A model generated the notes under the pieces. It had not been told where the DNA came from. It saw nothing but the letters and a program-made list of their open reading frames with translations, and did no database searches. This document shows positions 1-11,422 of a stretch of DNA of 64,000 bases, piece after piece. The translations under genes were made by a program, and so were the position numbers. Source of the stretch: Branchiostoma floridae (lineage: Eukaryota > Chordata > Leptocardii > Amphioxiformes > Branchiostomatidae). The stretch lies in assembly GCF_000003815.2 (NCBI RefSeq), contig NC_049986.1, forward strand, positions 1,064,864-1,128,863, written 5' to 3'. Each line of letters opens with the position of its first letter. Positions within the stretch are counted from its first letter, which is position 1.

Positions 1-560
1 ATAAGTCAACAGTTACTCAGCAAGTATCATGCTTGTGACTTGTGTTTTGTAAGGCTCCGTTATGTCGTTTTCTGATAAGTTTCTGTTCAGCCCAAGCATA
101 CCAAAAGCGCTACTAACTACTAGCCAACAAGGAATGTAGTCACAAAGACGAATTCAAAGCGGGTATTGTTTGGAAACAATCATTGTATAAAACATACCTC
201 GCCGTGAGATCCGCAGGACAGTGATGTAAAATAGCTCCAGGACGCCGAACTACAAAACAGGGCTGGCTGTTTCAGTCCCTCGCCGTCCCGTCCGTCGACT
301 GCCACTTGAGTTTGGTCACCGCCTCAACATCACCCTACTACAGAAGTTCACACACGTGTGTACAAATCCATATCCCGAGTTCAACGTTTCAAAACTCAAA
401 GTTTGAGGTACAAAAAGATTGCGGTCCTCACGGAAAACGCTGACTATCTCCGCTTTATTTTTAAACTGACTGATGTGCAGTCTGATTGGTCAGAGAGACA
501 ACGACTGGATTACCCACAATACACCGCCCCAATGTACGGATGCAAAAAATTACAGATCGA
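1..560. other. Non-coding stretch, nothing recognised
   Basis: No exon, RNA gene or clear repeat is seen. Short open frames here lack domain content, splice context or compositional support. Confidence 0.4.
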
Positions 561-583
561 GTCGCATATTTAAGATATCCCAA

Positions 584-660
584 GATTACCAACAATGCAC
601 TGCTCCAATGGAATCCCCTCCACTGGAGCAATCCACTGGAGCAGTGCATTGTTGGTAATC
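584..660. repeat. Near-perfect hairpin (inverted repeat, 28-bp arms)
   Basis: Arms 584-611 and 633-660 are reverse complements with one mismatch (ends GATTACCAACAATG / CATTGTTGGTAATC). The 21-base spacer repeats part of the arm (CCACTGGAGCA). Probably a tiny foldback element or the fused ends of a MITE. Confidence 0.8.
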
Positions 661-739
661 TTGCCACGAATGCAGAAAAAACCATTTCGCATCCTTACGA
701 ATCCGAGTATCCTGGTATCTAGCGTAACGTGGATTATCT

Positions 740-1320
740 AAAAAGTAAGTATTCTTACGGAAGCTGTGTTAGCATCCGCCACGAAGTAAGTAAGCAAACG
801 AATTACGTGTTTGCATCCACCGCGAGTTTCGGATACCAACGAATGCGTTACGGATGTGTATGGGATCCGTGATTTTTGGTAATCTTTGGTATCCGTCAGC
901 ATCCGTCAGGATGTTGCAAATTCGTATCCTTGGTATTCGTCTGCATCTGAAGACTTTTCGCTGATGAACAAGAATCCTGACCACGTATTCTTTCGTTTGC
1001 GTTAAAACTAAGTATCCATACGAATACAATGTTTGAATCAGTTAGTGGCTTACAGATGCTAACGAATCCGTGATTATAAGTAAGTATCCATACGAATGCA
1101 GTGTTAGCATCCGTCACGAAGTACTGAGTATACGGGTTCTGTGTTTGTATCCACCGATGAGAGTTACGGATACCTACGAATGCGTTGCGGATGGAAGTGG
1201 GATCCGTCATTTTTTGGGATCCGTGATGGTTTTTGGGATTTGTCAGCATACGTCAGCATCCGTCAGGTGTTGCAAATTGGAATCCGTCAGCATCCGTCTA
1301 CATATTCGGTCTTTTCGTCT
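740..1320. repeat. Two degenerate direct copies of an ATCCGT-rich repeat
   Basis: Two units share ordered words at an offset of 335 bases: GTGTTAGCATCCG at 766 and 1101, then a ttTCGGATACC/aTACGGATACC word, TGGGATCCGT and GCATCCGTCAGG. Inside each unit the word ATCCGT recurs many times in both orientations. The short open frames over this area are by-products of the repeat. Confidence 0.65.
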
Positions 1321-1399
1321 AGTGTTGATGTACCGATACCGACTAGAAGTATCGAAGAGGTCGTACTGAAAGCCCGTTATATTTTATATCGTCTGTTCT

Positions 1400-2590
1400 G
1401 TACATTTCTATGGTCTACGCTCGCGCCATCAATTAGTGTGTTTTTGCTCCATAGCAGCTTTTTTGCTTAGAATTTATGAAAGAGAAGTACTCAAGAAAAG
1501 ACCGATGCATGATTTCGGGTATGTATATAGCTTACTACTAGGTAGAGATACATACATTATTTGCAAGTTAGACCTTAAGTCGCATAACTAAAGAAGTTTA
1601 TCATTCCGTTGTTTCCTATGGTGCGATATTTCCAATATCAGAAAGGGAAATTCATGCAAGAACATAGTAGAAAATCATGGAAAATTCATACTAGTGACAT
1701 TGGTTAGTTAACGAAGGGTGATTATAACTGCGATGCAAAGATTATATAAATGTAGATATCACTTTCAAAAAAAGGAAATTTTAGAATAGCATTCTTAAAA
1801 TGAATAATTTCACATTTGTGACATGAGTAATTAAGGAGAACAGTATCAATATACATAGATAATGCGAATTAGCACTCATTAGGATAAGTAACATCACAAA
1901 AGCTTTGAATATTAAGGAGATGTGGGATCTTAGAACTACTGATTTTTATATTGTATACTCTGGGACGAAGATGCACGTACAAGTCACCACGATATTCTTG
2001 TATAGCTTTACACTTTACCCAATACGCAGCTTGTGCTTTTCTCGATATGACATATCACAGGGACTACGTACTTATCTTGTGTTTTTTTAATGATATATTA
2101 CACGGGCTACATGTAACATCAACATAGTACCGCCACTGATCATAATACCGCCAAATAAATTAGCTTTGAATTTAAGGAGATCTTATAGTGCATCATGGTA
2201 TTGCCGAGGTATGCACACGTCAGTTGTGATGGACCAAAGTTGAATGAAAATTGTTTGGCAGTATACATGTACGTCCGTTTTCTCATACTCATGCAGTTTT
2301 TTTCTTCGTTTCAGCAGTGCAATTACTAACAAGAGAGAAAGGAACAAGAGAGGATGTATTTCTTCCTGGCGGTAGTATGGAACCCCCTCCCAACCACCGG
2401 TGTGTTACAATTACGATATTACTAAAATTATTACGTTTTTGGGAGGACAAGAGAGACCAAAAAGATACACAAAAGAAGTGGCAAAGGTAATCTGTAAGAG
2501 GAACATATAACTGAAGAAAATGATGCGCTGAGCGCATTTGTCAAATTAGTATTGCTTGTGAAATCGCAGTAAACGTGGCGGTATTATGAT
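1400..2590. other. AT-rich non-coding stretch
   Basis: No gene recognised. Around 2045-2110 there is a diverged relative of the 48-bp tandem unit found at 2597-2731 (GGACTACGTACTTATCTTGTG). Confidence 0.4.
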
Positions 2591-2596
2591 GATAGA

Positions 2597-2731
2597 TGTT
2601 ACATACTTATCTAGTGTGTGCTTTTTATTATGATGTATTACACAGACTACATACGTATCTGGTGTGTGCTTTTTATTATGATGTATTATACGGACTACAT
2701 ACTTATGTAGTGCGTGTTTTTTCTATGATGC
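2597..2731. repeat. 48-bp tandem repeat, about 2.8 units
   Basis: The word CTTTTTATTATGATGTATTA recurs at exactly 48 bases (2621 and 2669), followed by ACTACATAC(G/T)TAT. The unit is a multiple of three, so it reads as a repeated 16-residue peptide, but there is no other evidence of coding. Confidence 0.8.
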
Positions 2732-2739
2732 AAGGGAAG

Positions 2740-4403
2740 AGGCATTTGCATATTCTAGACAAAGGCATTTTGTTGCTTCGTAGCGTATTGCAAGCTTTTG
2801 TACAGATGGTATCTAGGGTAGTAGAGAAGCTAGTGTTATAGTGTTGATAGTGTCTACACATACCAGCTTGTCGGCACACTGTTGTGCTAGAGCATATGCG
2901 GCCAGGAAAGAAATCTTTTGCAAGTAAAGGTTACGGTCGGGCATACAAATTCTGCATTGTCCCACAATGCTAACGTGGATGACATATCCTCCGTAGTGAT
3001 AGTTTCACTTATTAACCATGGCACCCAGGATACTATATTGGTACGACATGGAATGTACGGATAGTTTGATATCCCAGGGGCGAGTCACACACTAGTGTTT
3101 GGCCTTTTGGATACTGACTTGCGCCTGATGAACGTAGATCTGCTCGGAGATTACAAATAGTTTCACACTTTTCTACCGGACATTGATTTGGAAAGGTTGA
3201 ACCCTATAAACATCGTGCTGAGGCAAACACACACTGCTTCCCTTTGTTACTCTCTACCAGGTTCAACATGTCACTGGAAAATACCAGAGATTCAAATAAA
3301 CACACAACACACCAGACGGCCCAAATCTACAGTTAGTGACATTTGACATATGTGTTCAGTAATCTGTGTATTTGGCCAATTTCTACTATTTTCCTGTGAC
3401 ATGTGTAGCCAGTTAGTGGCTATTTCTTTGTGTGCGAGTGTGAACGTGCGGAACGACACGAGTCGGCACACTATTGTCCTTGGCCAGAAAAAAAGGCACT
3501 AAACGAGGGCAGTCGACAGACTAGAAACAAAGACAACAACCCTACAACCTTGTGAATATTGGCGGTAGTGAGTCCCTTTCCCGAAGACAAAGAGATAGAT
3601 ATAACTCTCTTGCTTGGACTTGGACGCAGAAGTGTGTACGTGTCTGCTCCGAAAGCTCCAGACATTCCAGACAGACACGTTTGACTGTTATGCAAATTAA
3701 AATGCTCTGACCAATCAGGACTCGCTGCTGACTTACTCACGCGAGGGCCTCCGTTTATTTCAGACAATCGCGCTTGCGTAACACACTAAGAAGAAAAGAA
3801 GAATGGGCGGTTTCATGCAGTTTCTGTCGTATAATGTGAAGGCGACATCGTTTTTTTCCCAAACTCAATATCTCTTTTTAGATGTCAGTTGTTGTTAGCC
3901 TTTTGACTGAGAATGTGTAACAACTGTGACCTGGTAGAAATACGGCAAAAAGCTGTAAGTTGCTTGCTATTTTTATAATTTATTATACTACCGTAGGATC
4001 TGCTTGGAGATTATATAAAGTACGATTTACAACAAGGTGACAGTCAGTACTTGACACAGTAACTTGGCACAGTAACGGATGGAGTAATTGGTCTGCCACA
4101 TGACATTTTACATGACGTTATATCCATAGGACTGACTCGTCTCAATCCAGTTTTGTCTGGAATAGGCTCTCTATGTATAACACTGTGTGATATCATAGCA
4201 CAGCAATAGATAAGCACTGGCTGGCAAAAATTATTGTTCAGTTTTCTCTTGGCTGACAGTAGGGAGACAAACTAGCACCCGAGTCACCAAATCGCAAGAG
4301 ACCAACGATGTTTGTTGTGAACATTGCGGTGAAATAATAAGGTATTTATGGTCTATTCTACGACCACTTCGTTCAGTAGAAGATGCACACGGTATCTCTA
4401 TGC
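2740..4403. other. Non-coding stretch with one dispersed repeat
   Basis: No gene recognised. Positions about 3205-3290 share ordered words (AAACATCGTGCTGAGGCAAA, CTACCAG, ACATGTCACT) with 56650-56735, so this is a low-copy dispersed repeat. A 98-residue minus-strand frame at 3471-3767 has no recognisable domain. Confidence 0.4.
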
Positions 4404-4405
4404 TA

Positions 4406-4580
4406 CTCTGCAAGAAGAGGTTAGGCCTGGCTGTTTTTTACCGCTTTTTAGTCGTTTTCATCAGGCTTTCTATTTTGTCATATTTCTTAAAGTCCGCCAA
4501 TGCAAGATACAATACAAAATAGAAAGCCCGATAAAAACGACTGTAGAAAAACAGCCGGGGCCTAACCGCTACTTGGTGAG
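4406..4580. mobile_element. Foldback MITE, 175 bp, TA target duplication (copy 1)
   Basis: Long terminal inverted repeats pair the left arm (CTCTGCAAGAAGAGGTTAGG onward to about 4478) with the right arm ending CCTAACCGCTACTTGGTGAG. Inner arms share GGCTTTCTATTTTGT / ACAAAATAGAAAGCC. The dinucleotide TA flanks both ends (4404-4405, 4581-4582). It is the same family as 20251-20439. No coding capacity. Confidence 0.85.
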
Positions 4581-4589
4581 TATCTATAT

Positions 4590-4812
4590 GAAAGCTATTC
4601 TTGCTGAACGTGCACTGGAGATCAACCTCCTTGTGGAGATATGGCGCCCAAAATCTTATCGAGTCGAGCTTTCATCACACCCCACCAACACAACAAGTAT
4701 GAAACCAATCCATCCAGCCGTTCTTGAGAAATCTTGTACACAGACAGAGACACATACAGAAAATATAACCTCCATGATATTCCATGGAGGTAAATATAGT
4801 AAACACACATAA
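4590..4812 (-). repeat. Fragment of dispersed repeat family A
   Basis: Read on the minus strand it shows the family's start (CATGGAGGTTATAT), a TGTGTCTCTGTCTGTGT tract and a CAAGAT...CTGGATGGATT stretch, as in the long copy at 7525-9012. The palindrome CCTCCATG...CATGGAGG lies at its end. Confidence 0.6.
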
Positions 4813-4900
4813 AATAAAGTAATTTGGTATTGATAACAATGGTGAAAAATGTAGACAAGTGACTATTCTATCAATGATATGGACTGCTGAGAGCTACAAT

Positions 4901-5185
4901 CTACGCATTTGGGGTTTGACTTCTTTTCTGGAAGCAGTGGAAGACGAAGTACCCCACTTTTTCTATGATGAGTGGGTTATGTGACGTTAACAGCGTTATA
5001 GTTTTGTTTTCATCGGTAAGCGTTTGGAAATTTGTGTGTGTTTTGCATACCTCTTCAAATAACTCCTTTCTTTCCTTGTCATTAGAGAGGCAGTTGGAAA
5101 TAAAATGTATTTCGTCTTCCACCGGTTTTGCAATACAAGTGTTACAGGTTCTTTCGCCCATATGTACATGTAGCTCGCATGGCAT
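4901..5185 (-). pseudogene. Fragment of a LINE ORF2 C-terminus (zinc-binding tail)
   Basis: The 94-residue frame holds RTCNTCIAKPVEDEIHFISNC, the Cys-x2-Cys...VEDE-x-HF...Cys pattern typical of the C-terminal end of LINE-encoded reverse transcriptase proteins. No reverse transcriptase core is present next to it, so it is a short 5'-truncated relic. Clade cannot be fixed from this piece; CR1/L2-like elements elsewhere in the window are candidates. Confidence 0.6.
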
Positions 5186-5229
5186 ACCTAGATAAAGTTT
5201 GCGCCGTTTTTTTTTTTTTTTGATTAAAT

Positions 5230-6690
5230 GCTATTCGTTTGTATATGAGTTGGGTAAGGGGTTTTAGTGACTAATTAGAGCGTACGAATGTATAGCTCGT
5301 GAGCTCCCGGCTTTGTTTACGGTACTGAGAGTGTTACCCGCCCGCCCAGTTATTAAGCGCAGACCGCCGGGAATTTGTACTGGATCGGTTCCAAATACAT
5401 CCCTCACGGCGAAAACTAGAACGACTGGCAGGAAAGACAGGATGTCAGTGACTATGCTGAGCCTTTGAGAGGAAAGGGAGCAGCTATTATTTTACTTTCT
5501 TCTGCCTATTTTTGCTACCGTCTGTTAAGGAGCTGGACCGTGCGCTCCGGAGCTACGAGGGCGTAGATTGCATAAAGCCTAGTTTACAAATAGCCGAATA
5601 TAGCTCCCGACTCTCTCCCGGCTATGGTTAGGAGTGATACGGGAGTCGGCTGTAGTCGGCTGACGCTCGGCTCGGTTAGCTGGTATTCCTCTGCGCCATC
5701 CGAATATTTTAAAATGTTCAAAACATTCGGCTCTGAATGGCAGGTCTGGAATGGGTTTGCTGGTGGTCGGCTGTTGTTCGACAAGGTTGGCTATAGCTAG
5801 TATTCGGCTGGTGTTCTGGCGTTAGTCAGCGGTCAAATAGACATCGTAACCACGCCATATACTACTGACTTACTCCGAGCTTGTTTCCAACCTACCAACG
5901 ATTCACTCCAAGATCGTAGACAAATCTCTACTATCTCATTCCCAAGTAAAATGACTATTACCGGGACGAAGGCGAATCACCCCCGAACTTCACACTACAG
6001 ACACCCAGCCAAAAGTGGAAAGAACCATAAACGCCGCAATGGAGTTTTCTGTGATCCAAATTTGATGTCTTAGTAATGTTTACAAAATAGAAGAAAGGAT
6101 GATTTTGGTTAAAAACGAAAATAACCACTCTTTTAAAATCACTGATTATGTCCAGTTTAATTCGTGAGAGGGTTCGCGATCGGTTGGTAATCAGTCAGGA
6201 ATGATTCGCTAGTCTCCGACTAAAGTTAGGGATGGCTGAAAATAGTTTATATTAGATAGCATTCGGGAGATGGACATGTTCAGACATGTTTGGAGCTAAG
6301 ATAGACGTGACCTAAACTGGTAAGACTGCTACCGAACTACTGCCGACCTGAGTCGGCTAGTGTTCCGCATGTCGTGGTAAGCTAGGCTTAAGATGAAGCC
6401 TGGGGCTTAAATATGTTATGCTGTCTAGTGTCTACGTACTTAACCGAGCGTTAGCTAGTTGATTTAGCTGTTTAGAAAAAAAAACAACATTATCATGAGT
6501 GCGATCAATGGTTTCGGCAAATGTATGGACCCCCACGCTTTTTTTGTTGTTGTTTGTTTCTCGTATTTGCCGATGAAATCTTTTTAATTTGTTTTAACTA
6601 ATGCAAAAATGCCCAAAGTTTTGCTTTTTTGTTATTTGAAAAGTTTATTTCGTCCTCTAAATTTTTAGAATTGGAGAAGTTGAAAGACTC
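5230..6690. other. Non-coding stretch, nothing recognised
   Basis: No exon or known repeat is recognised. The word CGGCT recurs at 5645-5780, without a clear period. Confidence 0.4.
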
Positions 6691-6801
6691 AATTGGTCCA
6701 TCCTCCTAACGCCCGGTCCCCAACGACATTACCTTATGGGGCCCTGCTATCCCATGTCCTATCAGTGGCTATTATGATTGTAGCCACAAACAAGCTGTCG
6801 A

Positions 6802-7011
6802 CCAATCAGAGAATAGGCCTTTCTTGGGCTTGTTGTTGTCGCAAGCTGTCTCGCAAAGGCCGCTGGGAAGCTATCAGCCAATCATGTTACGTATTACCAT
6901 GGCTTTGTTTGCTCACCATGCCGACGCCCGATCCCCAACGGCTGACTGCCCATATAAGGGCAAGCTCATTAATATTCATAAGCAAGGCACCCCTAATAAC
7001 CGAACACTATG
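6802..7011 (+). promoter_or_regulatory. Promoter-like block: two CCAAT boxes and a TATA-like box
   Basis: CCAAT occurs at 6802-6806 and 6878-6882, and CATATAAG (6951-6958) sits about 50 bases before an ATG at 7009 in fair context. The ATG frame closes after eight codons unless a GT at 7027 is used, and that donor is phase 0, whereas the first receptor tail exon needs phase 1. It may be the promoter of the receptor gene with an unseen first exon, or be unrelated. Confidence 0.35.
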
Positions 7012-7159
7012 GCTGAGTTGTCAGGGGTGATATCATAGGCTTTGCCGTGATTGTCAACCCTGAGTGTGAGGGTGAATTGGTCTTGTAGTTGAAGGAACAC
7101 CTTTCACCCCATATGCAGTTATTTTGCTTCAGGATTATTCCATGTTAGAGATTGTCGCT

Positions 7160-7512
7160 AGACTTTTTCAACATATAACGCTAAAATCCCGTGAGAACGG
7201 AATGAAAACGTTCATATGTATGTTTTCTGTAAGAAAACACCAATTGGTGATGAAATTCGACTAAAGTAAGCTGGTTATACTTTTCATCATGACATTGTCG
7301 GCCATCTTGCATTTTGACCAATTACGTCATCACATAATTTATGAATATCCAATTAGAAATTCCACATTAAGATAAGTCATATACAAAAGATATATGAAAA
7401 GAAGTATAGTTTAGCTAGAAAATCTTAAAATTCCATTGTTTAAACCAAAATTAGTTATTTTTGTGAAAGTTGGCGCCGTCACTTTCACCCCCCCCCCCAC
7501 AAGTCTGGATAG
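7160..7512 (-). mobile_element. Truncated family-B MITE-like element
   Basis: In minus orientation it matches the internal order of the other B copies: AACATATAACGCTAAAAT, a TTTTCTTACAG complement, GGCCATCTTG, and GTTTAAACCAAAATTAGT. It then jumps directly to the terminal GTTGGCGCCGTCACTTT segment, so about 150 bases including the X-box-like motif have been lost. It ends in a C12 run. Confidence 0.7.
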
Positions 7513-7524
7513 GGTTAATTACCT

Positions 7525-9012
7525 AGGTACCTTCATGAAATGTCATGGAGGTTATATCTATCTCCATGAAAAATGGGTGTTTTGGGTGCGTCAATGTGTC
7601 TGTGTGTCTGTCTGCGTGTCAAGATTTTTGTAGTGAGCATAACTCAAGATTCTCTGAATGGATTACGATGATATTTGGTTTGTGGGTAGGTGTTGGGAAG
7701 CCAAAGGTCAAGTTTAATTTTTGTTCCCCTGGTATGTGATCTTGATACTGTAGCAGGAATTAATTTTTTTTGATCTTTTGAATTGGATGTGCTATGGTCT
7801 TGATTTTTGGATGGCTGATAGCTCGTGACATAAGGGATATGTGGTGTATATTTGGTCCCCCTAGCAGGTTCCTCTAGAACTGCAAGGGCATTTTTGTCAA
7901 AATCTTCTAAGAATGATAACTGAAGGAGGGAATGACTAATTTACATGATAGTTGGTATGTATGCAGCTTAGACAGAGATGCACATCATGAAGTGCAAATT
8001 ATGCAAACTGACACTTAATTCGCAAATTTAATGAAGAACTTTCTGTATTTGCAGTGTTTCCTCGATAGAACTCAAATACATGCAATATATGTAGTTTGTG
8101 GCAGGTGAAACATTATCAGATATCAATTATGCAAATAAGTCCTTTATTTGCATAATTGATACAAAAGTGCCATAATTCATCAATGTGGTAAATGATTGGA
8201 CAGAGAACTTCCTGGTTTGCTATCTCGTGTTCTGAACAAGCTATGGTCACGATTTTGGGGTGTTACCGTGTTAGATACCTCTTGGGCTCAGAAATTAGTG
8301 ACATAAGTTTGGGCCCCCCTAGAGTCTAGTTTTGGGATAGCAGGGGCATTTTGTCAAAAACTTTTGAAGACGATAACTCAAGAAGGAGACAACGGATTTT
8401 CATGATTTTTTGGTATGTAGATACCTTAGACAATGTTGTACAAAATAATATACTAATTATGCAAAATAGAAGAACATTTGCATAATTAATAAGAATATTC
8501 CATCATAGCAGTTTTTATATGTATCTCTTGTCCAGGACGTGATATGGTCTTGGCATTTGGCTGGTAGCTTGCAATGACCAAGTGGGGCATGTTTTAGCCC
8601 CCCAACATTAAATTTCGGAACTATCAGGGGCGTTTATGTCAAGGCTTTCCAAAGAGGAGCATGCAGCTAGCTTGGGCGAAAATGTTCATAATGATATACA
8701 ATTTATGCTAATGAGCACTTAATTTGCATAATTAATAAGGAAATATTACAATTCCATTCTTTGCAAAAACTGGACTTCAATCAATGTAACACTTGTTGAA
8801 ATATAAGCAGAAACCAAATATGGTAATGCGGACCTTATTTGCATAAATTATGCAAAAATTGCAAAACCGCTTTATGATTAATGATGGGAATGTTATAATT
8901 GTGACATGTGTACGTTAGTCAATGATGAACAACATCATGCATAAATTATGTTAATGTGTTAGTCAATTGCATGAAATTTACAAAAGCTCTGGATAATTCA
9001 TGGAGGTATGAG
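7525..9012 (+). repeat. Long copy of dispersed AT-rich repeat family A
   Basis: It begins with TCATGGAGGTTATATC and ends with TCATGGAGGTATGAGGTC. Inside, degenerate submotifs recur: GATAACTCAAGAAGG, ATTATGCAAAT/ATTTGCATAATTA, and GGGGCATTTTGTCAA. Related pieces lie at 4590, 12195, 19900, 41100 and 48275. No open frame survives; it is probably an old element or a set of nested fragments. Confidence 0.6.
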
Positions 9013-9089
9013 GTCGCCGAACTCTAGTTTTAGTATAGGTTACATGTCAATTTTCTTTACTGCTGTTCTCCATGTTTTACGGCTGCTAG

Positions 9090-9227
9090 AAATGATGGAA
9101 CGTATTGGACATCACCCGAAAGATGTTCAACACGGAGGGGATGACACTGGAAGTTACGCTGATGTCCGTGATATCCGGGGTTGTTTGAAGGCAAACCCTA
9201 TGTACGGACAAAAGACTCCTCCGGACG
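9090..9227 (+). CDS. Receptor cytoplasmic tail exon A (phase 1-1)
   Basis: An exon of 46 codons framed by a pyrimidine-rich acceptor (GCTGCTAG) and a GTAGGG donor, both in phase 1. It encodes a charged, soluble segment with DDTGSYADV and ANPMYG. YADV fits a YxxPhi endocytic/SH2-type tyrosine motif and NPMY is an NPxY motif, the PTB-domain and clathrin-adaptor ligand in receptor tails. It resembles the first half of exon B, so it belongs to the same exon array. I infer that it is N-terminal cytoplasmic sequence of the type II lectin receptor whose transmembrane exon lies at 13448, since array phase and that acceptor's phase agree. The splice sites were picked by eye. A C-terminal tail of an undetected upstream type I receptor is the alternative. 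Confidence 0.55.
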
Positions 9228-9255
9228 GTAGGGTGATTTTCACTTTGAAGTGTCT

Positions 9256-10475
9256 TGTTTGTTTGTTTGTTTGTTTGTTTGTTTATTTCGATCTCCATTA
9301 GACTTTACAGTCACAATATCTATTCTTCCTGGAGTCCATTTCAGATTACAGAACAATCAAATAGCATAAGCCAACATAAGTGCACAAGTATAACATAAGA
9401 AGAACTGATTGAGAAGTAAGATTGAATATAAAATTGAACTCAACTTAACTTAAAATAATGAGGAGGGTCAGAGGTCACCAGTAACAAAAACTATAACAAA
9501 AATAACAAAATATCAATCGTTGTTTTTAAACAATAAATAACATAACCAAGTTGGTGTAATTGACAAAAAAAATTTTAAAGAAAAACTGTATTACTAAAAT
9601 GAATATATGACAACGGTGGAATGTTGCTTTCATTTGTAGTGGGAATGTGGTATAGGAATTGGTGCATCTATACAAGATGGTCCTAGTCATTGCTGCAGTT
9701 TTTGGCTTAGGTAGCCTAAAACCACAACTCATCGCAAGACGAGTGCTGTGCTCATGTGTGCTACTAATGTTTTCTAATCTGTCTTACATAGCTCTAGGAT
9801 CCTTAGCTACTTATAGTTTGTTAAACATAAAAGTGTATCAGTCTACAGCCTTTCTTGAACTGTTGGTCATTGTAGCTTACTATGCATATAATTCAGTGTT
9901 TTCATTATAGCGTGCATTTAGAACAAGTCTGGCTGCCCTATTTTGCAGAATTTGTAGCTTGTTCAAGGATGTATGTGGGCTAGCAGATAACAAGCAAGCA
10001 CAATAATCCAGATTGGATAACACTAGTGCCTGCGTCACGGCCTTTAGCGGTCCATCAAAAAGCAGATATCTCGACCTCTTAAGCATTACTAATGCACCAG
10101 TCATCTTATTCAGGACTTTGTCTGCTTGCTGTACCCATGTTAAGTACTGGTCTATCATAAAACCAAGTATTGTTGCTTGAGTTACCTGTTCTATCATTTA
10201 ATTAAGTCTGTAAAATTTTAATTTGTATGTCTGGGTTGATCTTTAATTTATGGCGACTTCCAATCACAATCGACGTAATTTTCTTCACATCTAATACTTG
10301 TTTAGTTGCTTGCACGCAGTACCAAATATAGTTAAGTTCGGTCTGAAGTGTGTTTTGGATTGTTAAAACATCTGGGCCAGAAGCAGAAGGAGTAGAGTCA
10401 TCAGCATACATCTCAATATTACAGTGTGTGATATCACAGGGAAGGTCATTCGCGTAAAAGCAAAAAAAAAGTAAC
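9256..10475 (-). mobile_element. 5'-truncated CR1/L2-like LINE in the intron between tail exons A and B
   Basis: On the minus strand the piece at 10202-10440 holds YADD (reverse transcriptase catalytic motif), preceded by FYANDLP. After a frame break, 9880-10197 holds the C-terminal RT pattern: LGFMIDQYLTWVQQ, LVLSNLDYCACLL and LQILQNRAARLVL. This order is typical of the CR1/L2 group. The 3' end (plus-strand left side) carries a (TTTG)n microsatellite at 9256-9290, i.e. a (CAAA)n tail. The frame is broken, so it is dead. Confidence 0.75.
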
Positions 10476-10624
10476 TTGTAAGTCTTCAGTTCGTTCCTGT
10501 TTGTGTTCTATGGTTTTCACGAGTTCCCGTCCTTTTGCCACTTTTCATGATGTGTTTGTATGCTCTTTGAGAAGACAATGTTCTTAGTTACTGTTGTTCC
10601 CATGCATGTTTTTGCGGCAACTAG

Positions 10625-10861
10625 AAATGACCAAACCTATTGGGAAACTTCAAGATCACCCAAAAGAGATCCATCAACATGGAGCGGATGACACCGGAAG
10701 TTACGCTGATGTCCGTAATATCCGGTGTTGTTTGAAGGCAAACCTTATGTACGGGGCTCAACATGAAGAGTTGCACATGTGTCCCGACACTCCCAACACA
10801 CCGGAGGGTACCGACGGCCGCGGAAATGACGATGCCGAGACACCTCGTGTAAGCTACAGAG
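10625..10861 (+). CDS. Receptor cytoplasmic tail exon B (mosaic, phase 1-1)
   Basis: 79 codons between acceptor GCAACTAG and donor GTACGT, both phase 1. The first half matches exon A (ADDTGSYADV, then NLMYG where A has NPMYG). The second half matches exons C and D (EELHMCPDTPNTPEGTDGR, then PRVSYRG). It therefore links two different tail modules. The tyrosines SYADV, MYG and VSYR are potential phosphorylation or sorting motifs. After the donor the frame stays open as SEYKSS and soon stops; the same extension is present in C and D, so an alternative terminal-exon use cannot be excluded. Neighbouring introns are also duplicated. Confidence 0.6.
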
Positions 10862-11191
10862 GTACGTCCGAGTATAAGTCCAGCAGTATATAGCTGAAAA
10901 ATTGTGTTGATTTTGTCCAACAGCACCAAATATTAGCCTCCATCCCAGGCTTCCCTGTGGGCATTGGCATAAGCTGTTAGAGGTGTGTGTTTGCATTGGG
11001 GGCGCAGGGGGCGGAGGGTACCGGTGCAGGGGCGTGCTTTTCGGGGCGGAGACGGGGAGCTGTCTACCAAAATTTCCTTTATAGTTGGCTCGATTAGTCG
11101 CAATTTTTTTTTGTTCCTCACGGTATCAGTCGTTTTCACCGACAAAATCTTGGTTACTGTTGACCTGCTGCCCTGTGTTTGTGACTTCTAG

Positions 11192-11422
11192 AAGTGACAG
11201 AACGCGACGCAAATCAGCCGGCAGTAATGTTGGGGTCTGGGTTGACACGCCCCGCGCCCCCGCTACCACCGCCTCGCAATCTTGCGTCAGGAGAGCAGGT
11301 AACGGTGTCTGGGCCAGAGCAAAATGAAGAGTTGCACATGTGTCCCGATACTCCCAACACACCGGAGGGTACCGACGGCCGCCGACATGACGATGCCGAG
11401 ACAACTCGTGTAAGCTACAGAG
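11192..11422 (+). CDS. Receptor cytoplasmic tail exon C (phase 1-1)
   Basis: 77 codons between acceptor GACTTCTAG and donor GTGCGT, phase 1 on both sides. It starts EVTERDANQ and contains APPLPPPRN, in which PLPPPR fits the class II SH3-binding pattern PxxPxR. EELHMCPDTP and VSYRG, shared with exon B, follow. The A-type half with YADV and NPxY is replaced by this proline-rich half. It is nearly identical in DNA to exon D 717 bases downstream, indicating a recent tandem duplication or gene conversion. No membrane segment; predicted cytosolic. Confidence 0.65.

Noticed and set aside
358-1470. Several overlapping open frames on both strands
   Set aside because: They lie over inverted and direct repeats, have no domains and no consistent codon use.
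7009-7035. First coding exon (MAELSG) of the receptor gene
   Set aside because: The available GT gives phase 0 while the next tail exon requires phase 1; kept only as a promoter-like block.
7525-9012. CRISPR-like or regularly spaced array from the recurring ATTATGCAAAT words
   Set aside because: Spacing is irregular, the genome is eukaryotic and the words belong to a dispersed AT-rich repeat.
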